This document shows, piece after piece, positions 34,885 through 46,200 of a stretch of 64,000 bases of DNA; position 1 is the first letter of the stretch; each line of letters starts with the position of its first letter. The DNA lies in contig CAJXPD010000003.1 of assembly GCA_913057785.1 (NCBI GenBank), forward strand, positions 1 through 64,000, written 5' to 3'. This DNA is from an uncultured Lewinella sp. GTDB taxonomy: Bacteria > Bacteroidota > Bacteroidia > Chitinophagales > Saprospiraceae. The translations under genes were made by a program, and so were the position numbers. A model generated the notes under the pieces. The model was not told where the DNA came from. It ran no database searches and saw only the letters and a program-made list of their open reading frames with translations.

Positions 34885-35613
34885 ATGAATAAAAATTTAC
34901 TTTATCTTTTCTGCCTGTTGTTACTGCCAATTGGGTTAGCCGCCCAAGGGAAATTGGTGGTTAAACCCTCCTCGACAGACCAGGTGGTCTTCGACTATCT
35001 GGCAGACATATCTAAGGAATTCACGTTCAGCCTTACTTTGGAAAACCAAGGAGACGAAGCCATGAATCTTATTTGGCGCAAGTCTATCTTATCCCAACCC
35101 TTGGACTGGTTGGCTGAAATCTCCGATAAGAATAACTACTACTTACCTGAAGCCAGTTCTAATATTGATCCTTCTCTCAATTCAGAAGAGGCTATTTATT
35201 TAGCCCCTGGCGAAATCACAGAGGTCATTTTCCATATATTCCCTTTTGGTAATGCTGGAGACGCAACCTACAAGATGGAATTTATTGACGAAATAGCTCC
35301 CACGGAAGTTATTGCTGAAACAACCTTTGATTACACCATCCAACGCCCCATCCAGGTTGGAGCTGATCGAGCGAGCCTCAAGTTATTTCCCAATCCTTCT
35401 ACTAACTATATTGAGCTACCCTACAACAACTTAGTAGCGCAAATGGATATTTACAATACCATCGGAAGGAAAGTGCTTAGTTTTGAGGCAGAAAATGGCT
35501 TGCGTTATGATATTTCGTCCCTGCCTACTGGTTTGTATCTAGTGAGCTTGATTAATGAACGTGGAACGGTAATTAAGACCTTGCGATTCTTTAAGCGAAC
35601 CATTCGTCCTTAG
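34885..35613 (+). CDS. Secreted protein with T9SS type A sorting domain
   Basis: A signal peptide (MNKNLLYLFCLLLLPIGLAAQ) is followed by a beta-sandwich domain (about residues 25-155) of unknown type, rich in DNA-like FTFSLTLENQGDEAMNLIW patterns. A T9SS C-terminal sorting domain completes the protein (about 165-242): LKLFPNPSTNYIELPY, MDIYNTIGRKVL and LPTGLYLVSLI. It should be exported to the surface or medium by the type IX system. Its last four bases overlap the convergent PTPS gene. Confidence 0.82.
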   Translation: MNKNLLYLFCLLLLPIGLAAQGKLVVKPSSTDQVVFDYLADISKEFTFSLTLENQGDEAMNLIWRKSILSQPLDWLAEISDKNNYYLPEASSNIDPSLNSEEAIYLAPGEITEVIFHIFPFGNAGDATYKMEFIDEIAPTEVIAETTFDYTIQRPIQVGADRASLKLFPNPSTNYIELPYNNLVAQMDIYNTIGRKVLSFEAENGLRYDISSLPTGLYLVSLINERGTVIKTLRFFKRTIRP

Positions 35614-36017
35614 GCAGGATATTCTACATAATTTCTGGGCGTTTCGTACAGCCGGATCTGGAGATCATATTTTTCGTCGAGACGAGCCCTGAGCAGCTGC
35701 CAGATCACATAGCAGATGTTTTCAGCTGTTGGATTTAGCTGCTTAAACTCCTCCGTGTCGAGATTGAGGTTCTTATGGTCAAAGCGCTGTTCCACTTCTT
35801 CGTAAATGATGTCCTTCAAAATCTTTAAGTCGATCAAGTAGCCCGTTTCTGGATCTACCTCCCCGATTACCTTTACTTCAAGTTCATAATTATGTCCGTG
35901 GTAATTTGGGTTATTGCACAATCCAAACACTTCCTCATTTTTCTCCGCAGACCATTTGGGGTTGAATAAGCGATGCGCGGCATTAAAATGCGCTTTCCGA
36001 AATACGGCAACTCTCAT
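35610..36017 (-). CDS. 6-pyruvoyl/6-carboxy-tetrahydropterin synthase family protein
   Basis: The 135-residue enzyme has the T-fold metal site: His15 (FNAAHRL), His40 and His42 (HGHNY), with Cys34 as catalytic thiol in FGLCNNPNYHGH, and the pterin-anchoring Glu in LYETPRNY. The spacing C-x5-HGH is that of true 6-pyruvoyl-tetrahydropterin synthases (biopterin route), while QueD has C-x3-HGH. I therefore leave the gene unnamed. It may be a PTPS-II-type enzyme rather than a queuosine enzyme. Confidence 0.8.
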   Translation of the reverse strand: MRVAVFRKAHFNAAHRLFNPKWSAEKNEEVFGLCNNPNYHGHNYELEVKVIGEVDPETGYLIDLKILKDIIYEEVEQRFDHKNLNLDTEEFKQLNPTAENICYVIWQLLRARLDEKYDLQIRLYETPRNYVEYPA

Positions 36018-36119
36018 AATTGCTAGTTTTTTAATCTAACTCCAAGCTTAGAACAAGGAAGCACAAGATTAGTTTTTGTTTTGCAGAAGAGCTTCGGGAG
36101 GGACGAGGGCGCTTTTGGG

Positions 36120-37127
36120 TTAGCCTTCAGGAGAGCTAAAATCTATTTCCGTGTTATCTCCAATATTAAGACTCTGTCGTAGGCCTGTAATAGCAGTGTC
36201 ATTGCCCACTACCGACTTTTGCAGTATCACCTCTTTGATAAAAGCATAATTACCAATGATAGAATTCTTAATGATCGCATTGGCAATTACGGCATTTTGA
36301 CCAATGGTGGCATGAGGACCAATTATAGAATTACTGATTTGGCAACCTTCTCCAATACTTACTGGATGTATGATAATGGAGTTATCGTAGTTGGGTAGGT
36401 CATTCGAAGCATAGCCTTCCCGGTCTAATAAAATGGCGTTGGTCTCCAACAGTACTTCCTTCTTCCCGCAATTGAACCAATTATCCACCGTAATGGCACT
36501 AAAAGGGATTCCTTTCTCAATCATCCGCATTAGCGCATCTGTTAGCGGGAATTCGCCATTTGACCGCAGATTATGTTCAATATTAAAGTCCAGGGCGTCA
36601 ATCAAGCTTTCCACCTCCCTAATTTTATAAAAACCCACCATAGCCATATCTGACTTAGGGATTTTTGGTTTTTCCACCACTCTACTAACATTTCCATCCA
36701 TATTGAACTCTACCACACCAAATTCACGAGGATCCCTTACCTTCTTTACGCCCAAACAGGATTGAGGATGATCTACAATCTTCTGAAAATCGGCATCAAT
36801 GATAATATCCCCAAAGAACACAAAAACCTCATCCGCATCCTTGAAGTGTTCTTTGGCCATCCAGATGGCATGTGCTGAACCCAATCGTTCCTCCTGCGTA
36901 ACGAAAGTCTTGTTGAGGTCTGGATAAGTTTGCTCTACGAAGTGCTTGATCTTTTCTCCTAGATAGCCTATGATAAAGATAAAATCACGGATACCAACAT
37001 CCTCTAATTGCTCGATTAGGAAAGAGATAATAGGCTTGCCAGCCACCGGGATCAAAGGCTTGGGTTGCGTGTAGGTAAGAGGGCGTAATCGGGTGCCGGC
37101 GCCAGCTACAGGAATGATCGCTTTCAT
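36120..37127 (-). CDS. Sugar-phosphate nucleotidyltransferase with left-handed beta-helix
   Basis: The 335-residue protein starts with the nucleotidyltransferase signature MKAIIPVAGAGTRLRPLTYT followed by PKPLIPVAGKPII, and has the metal aspartate in FFGDIIID. Residues about 245-330 are hexapeptide repeats (IHPVSIGEGCQISNSIIGPH ...) that form a left-handed beta helix. It activates a sugar-1-phosphate with dTTP, UTP or GTP for surface polysaccharide synthesis. The archaeal RmlA-like and mannose-1-phosphate guanylyltransferase groups both fit, so the sugar is not assigned. Confidence 0.85.
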   Translation of the reverse strand: MKAIIPVAGAGTRLRPLTYTQPKPLIPVAGKPIISFLIEQLEDVGIRDFIFIIGYLGEKIKHFVEQTYPDLNKTFVTQEERLGSAHAIWMAKEHFKDADEVFVFFGDIIIDADFQKIVDHPQSCLGVKKVRDPREFGVVEFNMDGNVSRVVEKPKIPKSDMAMVGFYKIREVESLIDALDFNIEHNLRSNGEFPLTDALMRMIEKGIPFSAITVDNWFNCGKKEVLLETNAILLDREGYASNDLPNYDNSIIIHPVSIGEGCQISNSIIGPHATIGQNAVIANAIIKNSIIGNYAFIKEVILQKSVVGNDTAITGLRQSLNIGDNTEIDFSSPEG

Positions 37128-37211
37128 GGGGGCTAAAGGTAAGGAAAATTATGATCTCCCAAATGTATTCCGACGGGGATAGAAGAGAATTATGAGCTTT
37201 ACAAAGTAGTG

Positions 37212-37255
37212 CAAAAACAACTGCCTCCAAGGAATCTATATCCCCGGAGGCAGTT
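37212..37255 (-). terminator. Rho-independent terminator of the giant gene
   Basis: On the minus strand AACTGCCTCC and GGAGGCAGTT form a perfect 10 bp stem followed by GTTTTTG. It lies 26 nt after the stop codon at 37281. Confidence 0.85.
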
Positions 37256-37280
37256 CTACCTAACTGTATCTTCAGCCAAT

Positions 37281-40200
37281 TTAATCTTTCACCACCTTAA
37301 TGCGTCGAATGGCATTTTCCGTGTGAATAGAAAGGATGTAAACCCCTTTACTGTATTTGCTTAGATCGAGTCGATTAGCGTAATTCCTATCCAATAGCAA
37401 ACGCCCATTCAAGTCAAAGAGTCGAAGCGTGGCATCTGCAGGTAGGTTTCTGATATTTATTTCATTTCGAGTTGGATTCGGGAAAACAAGTACTTCAGCC
37501 AAATCACCCATCTGATTCACCTTGGTAGAAGATTCCTTTTCTGAGAAATCTTCCACAGAAGAAGGTGCTAGGTTGAGGCTACTTTCGTTGCTAACCACGA
37601 GCCCACTTGCACCTCCAGTGGTACAACCCGTAATGATTACATCATCAATGTATACCCAATCGGAATTGGTGGAGGCATCGCATTGGAATCGCAATCTGGT
37701 ATTGGCCGTAAACGGTCCAGGTATAGTGACTTGTTCGAAATAGCGAACATCGTTCTCGAACTCAATATCTTTCCTCCATTGCCCGACAGTAGTGTAGGAA
37801 GCACCGCCATCCGTTGAAACTCTCAACCAGAAATCTTCTGTCAAATTGTCCATGCTAATTGCGATGAAGCTGAAGTCAACAGTGATTTCCTCGAAGGAGC
37901 TCAAATTAAGGATATCTGTCGTCATATGTGAGGATGAAGAATTATCTCTAAGTCTTACCGTGTATATACCACTATTGGCAAATGATGCATCATTTGTAGT
38001 TCTACGAGCATCGGCACCACCATCATTCCATATGCCCCATCCAAGCTCAAAATCTTCGGCATCAATCTCAACTACATTACACCCGTCGCCCTCGACAGTA
38101 ATGTTTGCATTGGCCGTGCTACTAAATTCGCCATCACTTACTGTCAAGGTTACTGTATAAACGCCTTCTGCCAGGTATTCATGGCTAGCTGTCACCCCTG
38201 TCCCGGTACCGCCATCGCCAAACGCCCAGCTGTAGGTCAATGGATCGTTTTCAGGATCCGTTGATGTACTGGCATCAAAACTAACAGTTAATGGCACGGT
38301 ACCATTGTTGGGCGTAGCCGTAAAGGCTGCAGCCGGACCTTGATTACCTGAAGTGACCTCAATATTGATGGTGGATTGATCCGATAATTGACCATCACTT
38401 ACCGTCAATACTACACTGTAAGTACCTGGTAAAATAAAAGTATGACTAGGGTTAGCTATAGTTGACACATCACCATCACCGAAAGTCCAGCTATAAGTTA
38501 GGGGATCGTCATCAGGATCTGATGATAACCCGCCATCAAAGGACACCGTAAATGGTGCTACACCAGTAATTGCCGAGGCAATTATGGTTGCCGTCGGAGC
38601 TCGGTTCCCTTGATTAACCGTGATTACCGTTGTGGCCTGATCGCTATTCTGCCCATCGCTAACGGTAAGTGTAACGGTGAAGGTTCCACTTGCCACGTAT
38701 GTATGACTTGGGCTGACGCCCGTACCTGAATTTCCATCCCCAAAGGCCCAGCTGTAAGTCAGAGCATCATTTTCAGGGTCTGTCGACGCAGATGCATCAA
38801 AACTTACTGGCAATGGCGAATCACCAGTGGTCGGCGTTGCCGTGAAGGCCGCTGTAGGACCCAAGTTTGGCACCAAGGCATTGATAACGCCCGTAGATTG
38901 ATCCGAGAACTCACCATCGCTAACGGTTAGGGTAACCGTATAAACTCCAGGAGAAACATAGGTGTGATTGGGTGAAATACCTGCACCTGAGTTTCCATCT
39001 CCAAACGCCCAGATGTACGTCAACGGATCATTCTCTGGATCACTAGAACCGCTAGCATCAAAACTGACTGCAAGTGGTGCCTCACCAGAGCTCGGATTGG
39101 CAGAGAATGCTGCCGTTGGTCCCTGATTCGGCAAAGTGACCGTTATATTAACAGAAGAACTAGTACTGGATGTACCGTCACTCACTGTCAAAGTAGCAGT
39201 GAATACCCCACCTGTTTGATAAGTGTGAGTCGGTGAAATACCTGCACCGGTATTTCCATCGCCAAAGGTCCAAGCATAGGTTAATGGATCATTATCCGGG
39301 TCTGATGAATTGCTGGCATCAAAGCTAACCAACAGTGGCGCCTCACCGGTAAGCGGATTGGCGGTAAAGGAAGCAACCGGTGCCGCATTACCTGAGCTAA
39401 CAAAGATAGTGGCAAACGCATCCGTAGAAGCCTGACCATCGGAAACAGTAAGTTTAGCCGTAAACGTTCCAGTACTTTGATAAGTATGGATAGCTATTTC
39501 TCCCGTACCCGTATTTCCGTCTCCAAAGTCCCAAGTATAAGTCAAAGGATCTCCATCCGGATCGGAAGACTGCGAAGCATTGAAGGTTACTGCAAATGGT
39601 GCTTGTCCAATCTGATCTGAGGTCTCAAATTGAGCTAGAGGTGCTTGATTCTGGCCTCCAGCGTTAGAACATCCCTTAATCACAACGTCATCCAAGTAAA
39701 TCCAGTCCGAATTGGAGGAAGCATCTACTCTAAATCGGAATCGTGTAGTACTTGAGAAAGGACCACTGATCTTAACCTCTTCGTTGACTCGTTCATTATT
39801 TACAAAGTCAATTCCAGCATCCCAATCTCGAACGGTCTGGTAGTTAGCTCCATCTGTAGATACTTGTAGCCAAAAATCCTCTGATGGACTGTCCATACTG
39901 ATTGGCAAGAAGGAAAGGCCAACTGTCACCTCTTCATAGGTACTAAGATCTATAGGATCAGAAGTTATATACGATGTAGTAGAATTATCCCGGAGTCGAA
40001 CACAATAGATGCCACTATTGGCATAAGGTGCATCCGCGGAACTCCGTCGCGCATCCGTTCCTGCATCATTCCAAATTCCCCAACCGGACTCAAAGTCCTC
40101 ATCATCCACAACTACCTCCTGACAGCCACCTTCTTCCACCGTAATATTAATGGATCCTTGGCTAGTGAATTCGCCATCACTAACTGAAATAGACACGGTG

Positions 40201-43200
40201 TATACACCTGGGTTTTCAAATGTGTGTGAGGTAATAGCACCCGTTCCGCTATTTCCATCTCCAAAGGTCCAATTGAAAGTCAAGGGATCCCCCTCTGGAT
40301 CAACCGTAGCAGAGGCATCGAAATTCACCACCAAAGGTGCTGTTCCGGAAGTTGGGTTGGCCGAGAATGCCAGTAATGGAGGTGAATTGGGTGAATTCAC
40401 AATGATCCCTATCGAAGTCTGTGAACTTGCTTGTCCATCAGAAACTGTTAAAACTGCAGTGAAGGTACCCGCTGTGGTATACGTGTGAGTGAAAGTAACA
40501 CCAGAGGCCGTATTGCCATCTCCAAATGCCCAACTGTAAGTCAATGGGTCTTCATCTGGATCTGAGGAAATAGAGGCATCAAAGGTTACCGCTAACGGAG
40601 CTGTTCCCTCGATCGCGTTAGTAACGAATGCTGCAATCGGTGGCTGGTTCGGCGCATTAACAGTAATTGTGGTAGTAGCCGTAGCCGAATCCTCACCATC
40701 ACTTACCGTTAAGGTCACGACATAAGTACCAGGCGTAGTATAAGTATGACTTGGTGCTACACCCGTACCGGAGTTAGTATCCCCAAAGTCCCAATTGTAA
40801 GTCAGTGGGTCAAGATCCGCATCACTAGAAGCTGAAGCATCAAATGCCACCGTCAATGGTGCTGTACCACTTGTAGGCGTGGCAGTGAAAGAAGCAACTG
40901 GCGGTGTATTCACCTGTGGTGCCGTTACATCCCATTGGAAATTAATGACTTGTGCATCTGCATTATTAGCATCATTATCATCAACAGTAACCTGTACTGC
41001 AAAAGGGCTATTAACTGCAGCACCCGTGCTGATCGTACCTGTTATAAAACCTGTTCCCGAATCGATATTTAAGCCTGTTGGTAAGCCAGTAGCCTGATAG
41101 CTAAGCGTTCCATCACCTCCAGAGGCTTGTACCCCAAGGGAAATAACATCTCCTTCTATATTGCTTTGATTCGAAATGGCTTGTACTACGATAGGGACCT
41201 CTCCTCCCCCTTCTTGCAAGATCTCAATACCACTAATCATCGGGCTTTGAATATTACGGATAAAGGCAATATCCAAGAGATTATCTATGATCGTCACTTC
41301 TTGTTCCAAGACAGTACCTAAGTCAGGCCCAGGACTCGCCGCAAGATCGATATTCGTTAAAGCAGGAAAGCTATTGCCATCCAAGGTAACCGAAAATTGT
41401 CGCTGACCAGGTTGTGAGGTGCCGCTGAAGGTTTCGCGCAGGAATAAACGAACTATATATGTTCCAGGATTCCCCATATTGAAGGTATACGTCATATTGA
41501 CCTCCGGTTCGGGATCATCTTGATCCCAACGCTCCCAATCGAAAACATCAAAATTCGTTGAATTCTGAATATCTGTACTAATGGCTGGATCCCAACCCGA
41601 TGGTGGTCCAAAGGAGGTATTCGTTGCACCAGTAACTTCAAAGCCATTCAAGGCTAAGGTCGCATCAATATCAGTCACCCAATCTAAACCTCCATCGACT
41701 GCAGGGAGCGTAGCGCCGCCCGCATTTACACGATAAGAGGATTGTCCATTATTTATAGTACCTACGGTGATCACTTCCGTAGCCGTACCGGAATCTTCAC
41801 CATCACTCACCGTCAAGGTCGCTGTATAAACGCCTTCCGCTAAGTAAGTATGGGTAGTAGTAAGTCCAGTTCCAGTATTCCCATCTCCAAATGCCCAGCT
41901 GTACGTAAGCGGATCCAGATCGGCATCACTCGACGCGGCAGCATCAAAGGATACCTCCAATGGCGCAACGCCATTTGTCGGCGTGGCCGTAAAGGCTGCC
42001 ACCGGGGGTGTATTAGGCGGAGTAGCCGTGACTACCCATTCGAAATTGACAAGCTGCGCATCTGCACTATTGGCATCATTATCATCCACTGTAACTTGTA
42101 CGCTGAATGGGCTATTTACCGAAGCTCCAGCAGCGATGGTACCAGTGATCAAGCCCGTCTCTTGCGCGATAGTCAACCCATCAGGTAGACCTGTTGCCAC
42201 ATAACTTAGAGGTCCATCGCCTCCAGAGGCTTGAACGCCTAAGGAAACAACATCTCCCTCAACCCCTGACTGATTAGAAATAGCTTGCACCACAATTGGC
42301 ACTTCCCCTCCGAGTTCAATAATCTCGATACCACTCACCATCGGACTTTGGATATTGCGGATAAAGACAATATCTAAAACGTTATCCGTGATAGAGACCG
42401 TTTCTTCTATAACTGTTCCCAGGTTTGGTCCAGGGTTCGCCGCTAGGTCAATATTTGTCATAGATGGGAAGCTATTGCCATCCAAGGTCACGGTAAATTG
42501 TCGTTGACCAGGCTGAGAGGCTCCCGAGAAAGTCTCACGGAAAAATAGCCTCACCTTATAATTACCTGGGTTTGCCATGTTAAAGGTATAGGTCATATTA
42601 ACCTCTGGCTCCGGATCATCTTGATCCCAACGCTCCCAGTCAAATATATCAAATGGGGTAGCATTCTGAATATCGGTGCCGATGGCTGGATCCCAGCCGG
42701 GAGGTGGGCCAAAGGCAGTATTAGTAGCTCCTGTAACTTCGAAGCCATTTATTGCTAAAGTAGCACCAATATCACCGACCCAATCCAATCCTCCATCCAC
42801 AGCAGTGAGGGTATTACCTCCTGCATTCACACGATAAGAGGCCTGTCCATTACTCACATCACCAACTGTAATAGTGGCATTAGCTGTGGCACTTTCTTGC
42901 CCATCACTAACTGTAAGGGTTACGTTGTAAATGCCATCAGCTGCGTAAGTATGACTAGTGGTCTCTCCCGTTCCAGTATTTCCATCTCCAAATGCCCAGC
43001 TATACGTAAGCGGGTCAAGATCCGCATCACTAGATGTAGAAGCATCGAAAGCCACATTGAGCGGCGCGGGGCCTGAAGTCGGTGTGGCCGTAAAAGCGGC
43101 AGTTGGGGCCGTATTTGGTACACCTTGATTAAGGGTCACTACTTGGCTGGATGAAGCGCCATAAGCTATCGTAAGGGTAGCAACATTCTGGTTAGAACCA

Positions 43201-46200
43201 CCATTATTTGTTACTTGAATCTGATGTACCCCTCCTGCTGGGATTAGGAAAATCCCTAAGTCTCCGGCAGCGATAGCGAAGTCAGAAGCATTGTCACCGC
43301 CTAGGCTAATACCCGTAATCACTATACCGGTATTCCCCCCAGAATTATCAATCGTGATCGTCTCTGTAGCAGCTGCTCCAATAGTAGTTGAGGTAGGGAC
43401 ATTCAACGTACTAGCCACCAGTGCTGTGCCTGTTGGATTGTCAATTCCATATACTTCCATATTGTTTTGGCTCCCTCCACCTTGATTCGGAGAACCAGAA
43501 GAAATATGAATACCATCTCCTGAGACAATAGCCTGTGTACCATGTCGAGCATTATTCATGGATGCCAATGCTCTCCACTGTCCCGTTCCAGGGTTTAAGG
43601 CTTCCACGGTATTAAAGGCTTGTCCATCACCTTCTCCACCAATTACCACTACCTCTCCTTGGAAAGTAACCGTTGATGTTCCACCCCTAGGAGTTGGTAG
43701 ATTACTAGTAGCAGGTAAAGTCGACCAAGTTCCCGCTGAGAAATCATAGACATCAACCTCTTCCAAGCGAGGATCGAAGACTCCTCCAGGGCCACCTGAT
43801 AATCGACCTCCAGCTAGATACAATTTGCCGTCGGATACGGTAGAATGGAAGTGATCCCGCGCATTTGGCGCATCAGCCAATGGAGTCCAGGTGTTGGTAG
43901 CTGGATCATATTCATCAAACCAAGGTACATATCCACCAGCATGCCCTACTGTATTACCTCCAGCCACATAAAATTTATCATTATAGACGACCAAACCCGC
44001 AGATCCTCTTCGGCGTGCAGCGGGGATACTAGGTCCTTGAATCCATTCATTGTTAGCAGGATCATAGATCCAAATAAACTCTTCTGGGACTTCATTTGGA
44101 AAGTTGTTATCAGCAAAAGCGCCTATCACCCAAATCATACCTTGATAGGCGGTAGCTTGGAAGTGGTTAAACTGTCCTGGTCCATTAGATATAGTAGACC
44201 AGGTATTGGTATTATAATCGTATACTTCAACAACATTGGGACTTTCACGGCCACCAAATATGTAGAACTTATCCCCGACCTGAACCATAGAGTTCTCATG
44301 GCGTGGAATGTGCTCCGTAACATTGGTAATGTTAGTCCAAGTATCTGGAATACCCCCTGTAGTGGTAATCGTCCAGACAAAAGATACCGTTTTGGCATCA
44401 CTGTTGAACTCATCATTATCATCTACGGTAACAACTACATTATAAGGGCTGTTATTGGCCGCTCCCGCATCAATAGTACCGCCAATCAAGCCGTTGGTAG
44501 GGTCGATAGACACGCCAGCAGGTAGGCCAGAAGCTACGAAGCTTAGATCTCCATCGCCACCAGATGCCACTACTGTTATGTTGGCATTATCTCCTTCCTG
44601 GTTGGTCTGATTTGGAACGCTTTGCACTTGAATGGCAACACCTGTATTCCCTCCCTTAATGATCTCAATACCACTGATCATCGGGCTCTGCAGGTTCCTT
44701 ACAAACTCAATAGAAAGAATTCCATCAGCGGTAGATGCATCCACTTCAATCACCGTACCAAGATCGGGACCAGGGTTAGCGGATATATCTATATTCGTCG
44801 TTTGTGGATAAAGTACATTATCAATCAATACATTAAATACACGCTGTCCCGGTTGGGCCGTTCCACTATATGTATCTCTAAAGAAAAGTCGAACTTTATA
44901 GTCTCCAGGATCGACCACATTAAAATTGTAGGTCATATTGATGTCAGGCTCCGGATCGTCAATATCCCAGCGTTCCCATTGGAAAATCTCAAAAGGCGTA
45001 GAAGATTGAATTTCGGGGCTTACGCCATTATCCCAGGAAGAAGGAGGACCAAATGCCACATTGTTTTCGGCATTGACTTCAAATCCATCGGTAGCCAGGG
45101 TAACATCAATATCTGTAACCCAATCCGATCCATCGTCTATAGACGCTAAGGTGCTGCCACCAGCATTCACTCGAAATATTACCTCGCCGTCGGCTACATC
45201 CTGCTCTGTCTTCACATTTAAGAAGTCCCAACTGGCTGCAAACTCAGGGTTTGAACCAGAGGTACCAATGATACCTACTGCTAAAGGAATATTAGAGTTT
45301 TGTAAAGCCGAAAGCAATGCTCCGGTAGCAGTGAAGGTACCTCCTATGTTATTGGTAGTAGTACCTCCATCTTGTGAGTAAGCGGCTTGTATCACTCCCG
45401 TAGCTGGGTCTATTTCGAAGAAAAGATCAAGGTTAGAAGAAGGGATAGCTATACTTGCCGTAGGTAAGCCCGCGAGCGCTACATCATTGTTCTCTCCCTG
45501 AACCTCTAAACCTCCGTTGGTAAGAATGATCTTTATATAGTTGTCCTGAAAGCCGGTACCAATATAAATGCCTTGGGACTCTCCAACTGCAAAATTGTGA
45601 AAGGGAGTCAGCATCCGGCTGGAAACGATGATTTTCCCAGTATTAGCATCTACATTTACACCATATTGATAGGCCTTTTCCTGATTGTTGCTACCAGCGT
45701 CTCCGCTAGTCTGGTATATCGTAACAGCTCCAATCGCTCCCCCCAAAATGTCATCAATATCACTATTGGAGGCATCTGGATCATCCAACCAGTTCAAGTA
45801 ATTAGGGTTGGGATCACCATTATTCATCACCCCAGTCATACCTAGGCCTTTATAACCTTTCAATAGACTCTGGTTGTTGAATAGTTCATTAGTAACTGGG
45901 ATATTGAATGGTTCACCCATTTGAAAAGGATCAACCTCATCGTTGATTCCATCATTATCGTCATCTAGGTCAGTTAAATCTGACACCTTATCATCATCAA
46001 AATCATCAGGCTTACTGTTGGCCGAGCAAAGATCCGTACCGTTAGCATCTTCGTCCGCATTGGTAAAACCGTCACTATCGTTATCTCCTTGCGGGTCATA
46101 GCCAGCTTCCCCAGGTAGAATACATTCGACTGGTCCAGAGTTAGGTTCCAGAACCACAATCTTATCATTAAAGGTACCTACCCAGATCGTACCGGGAAAT

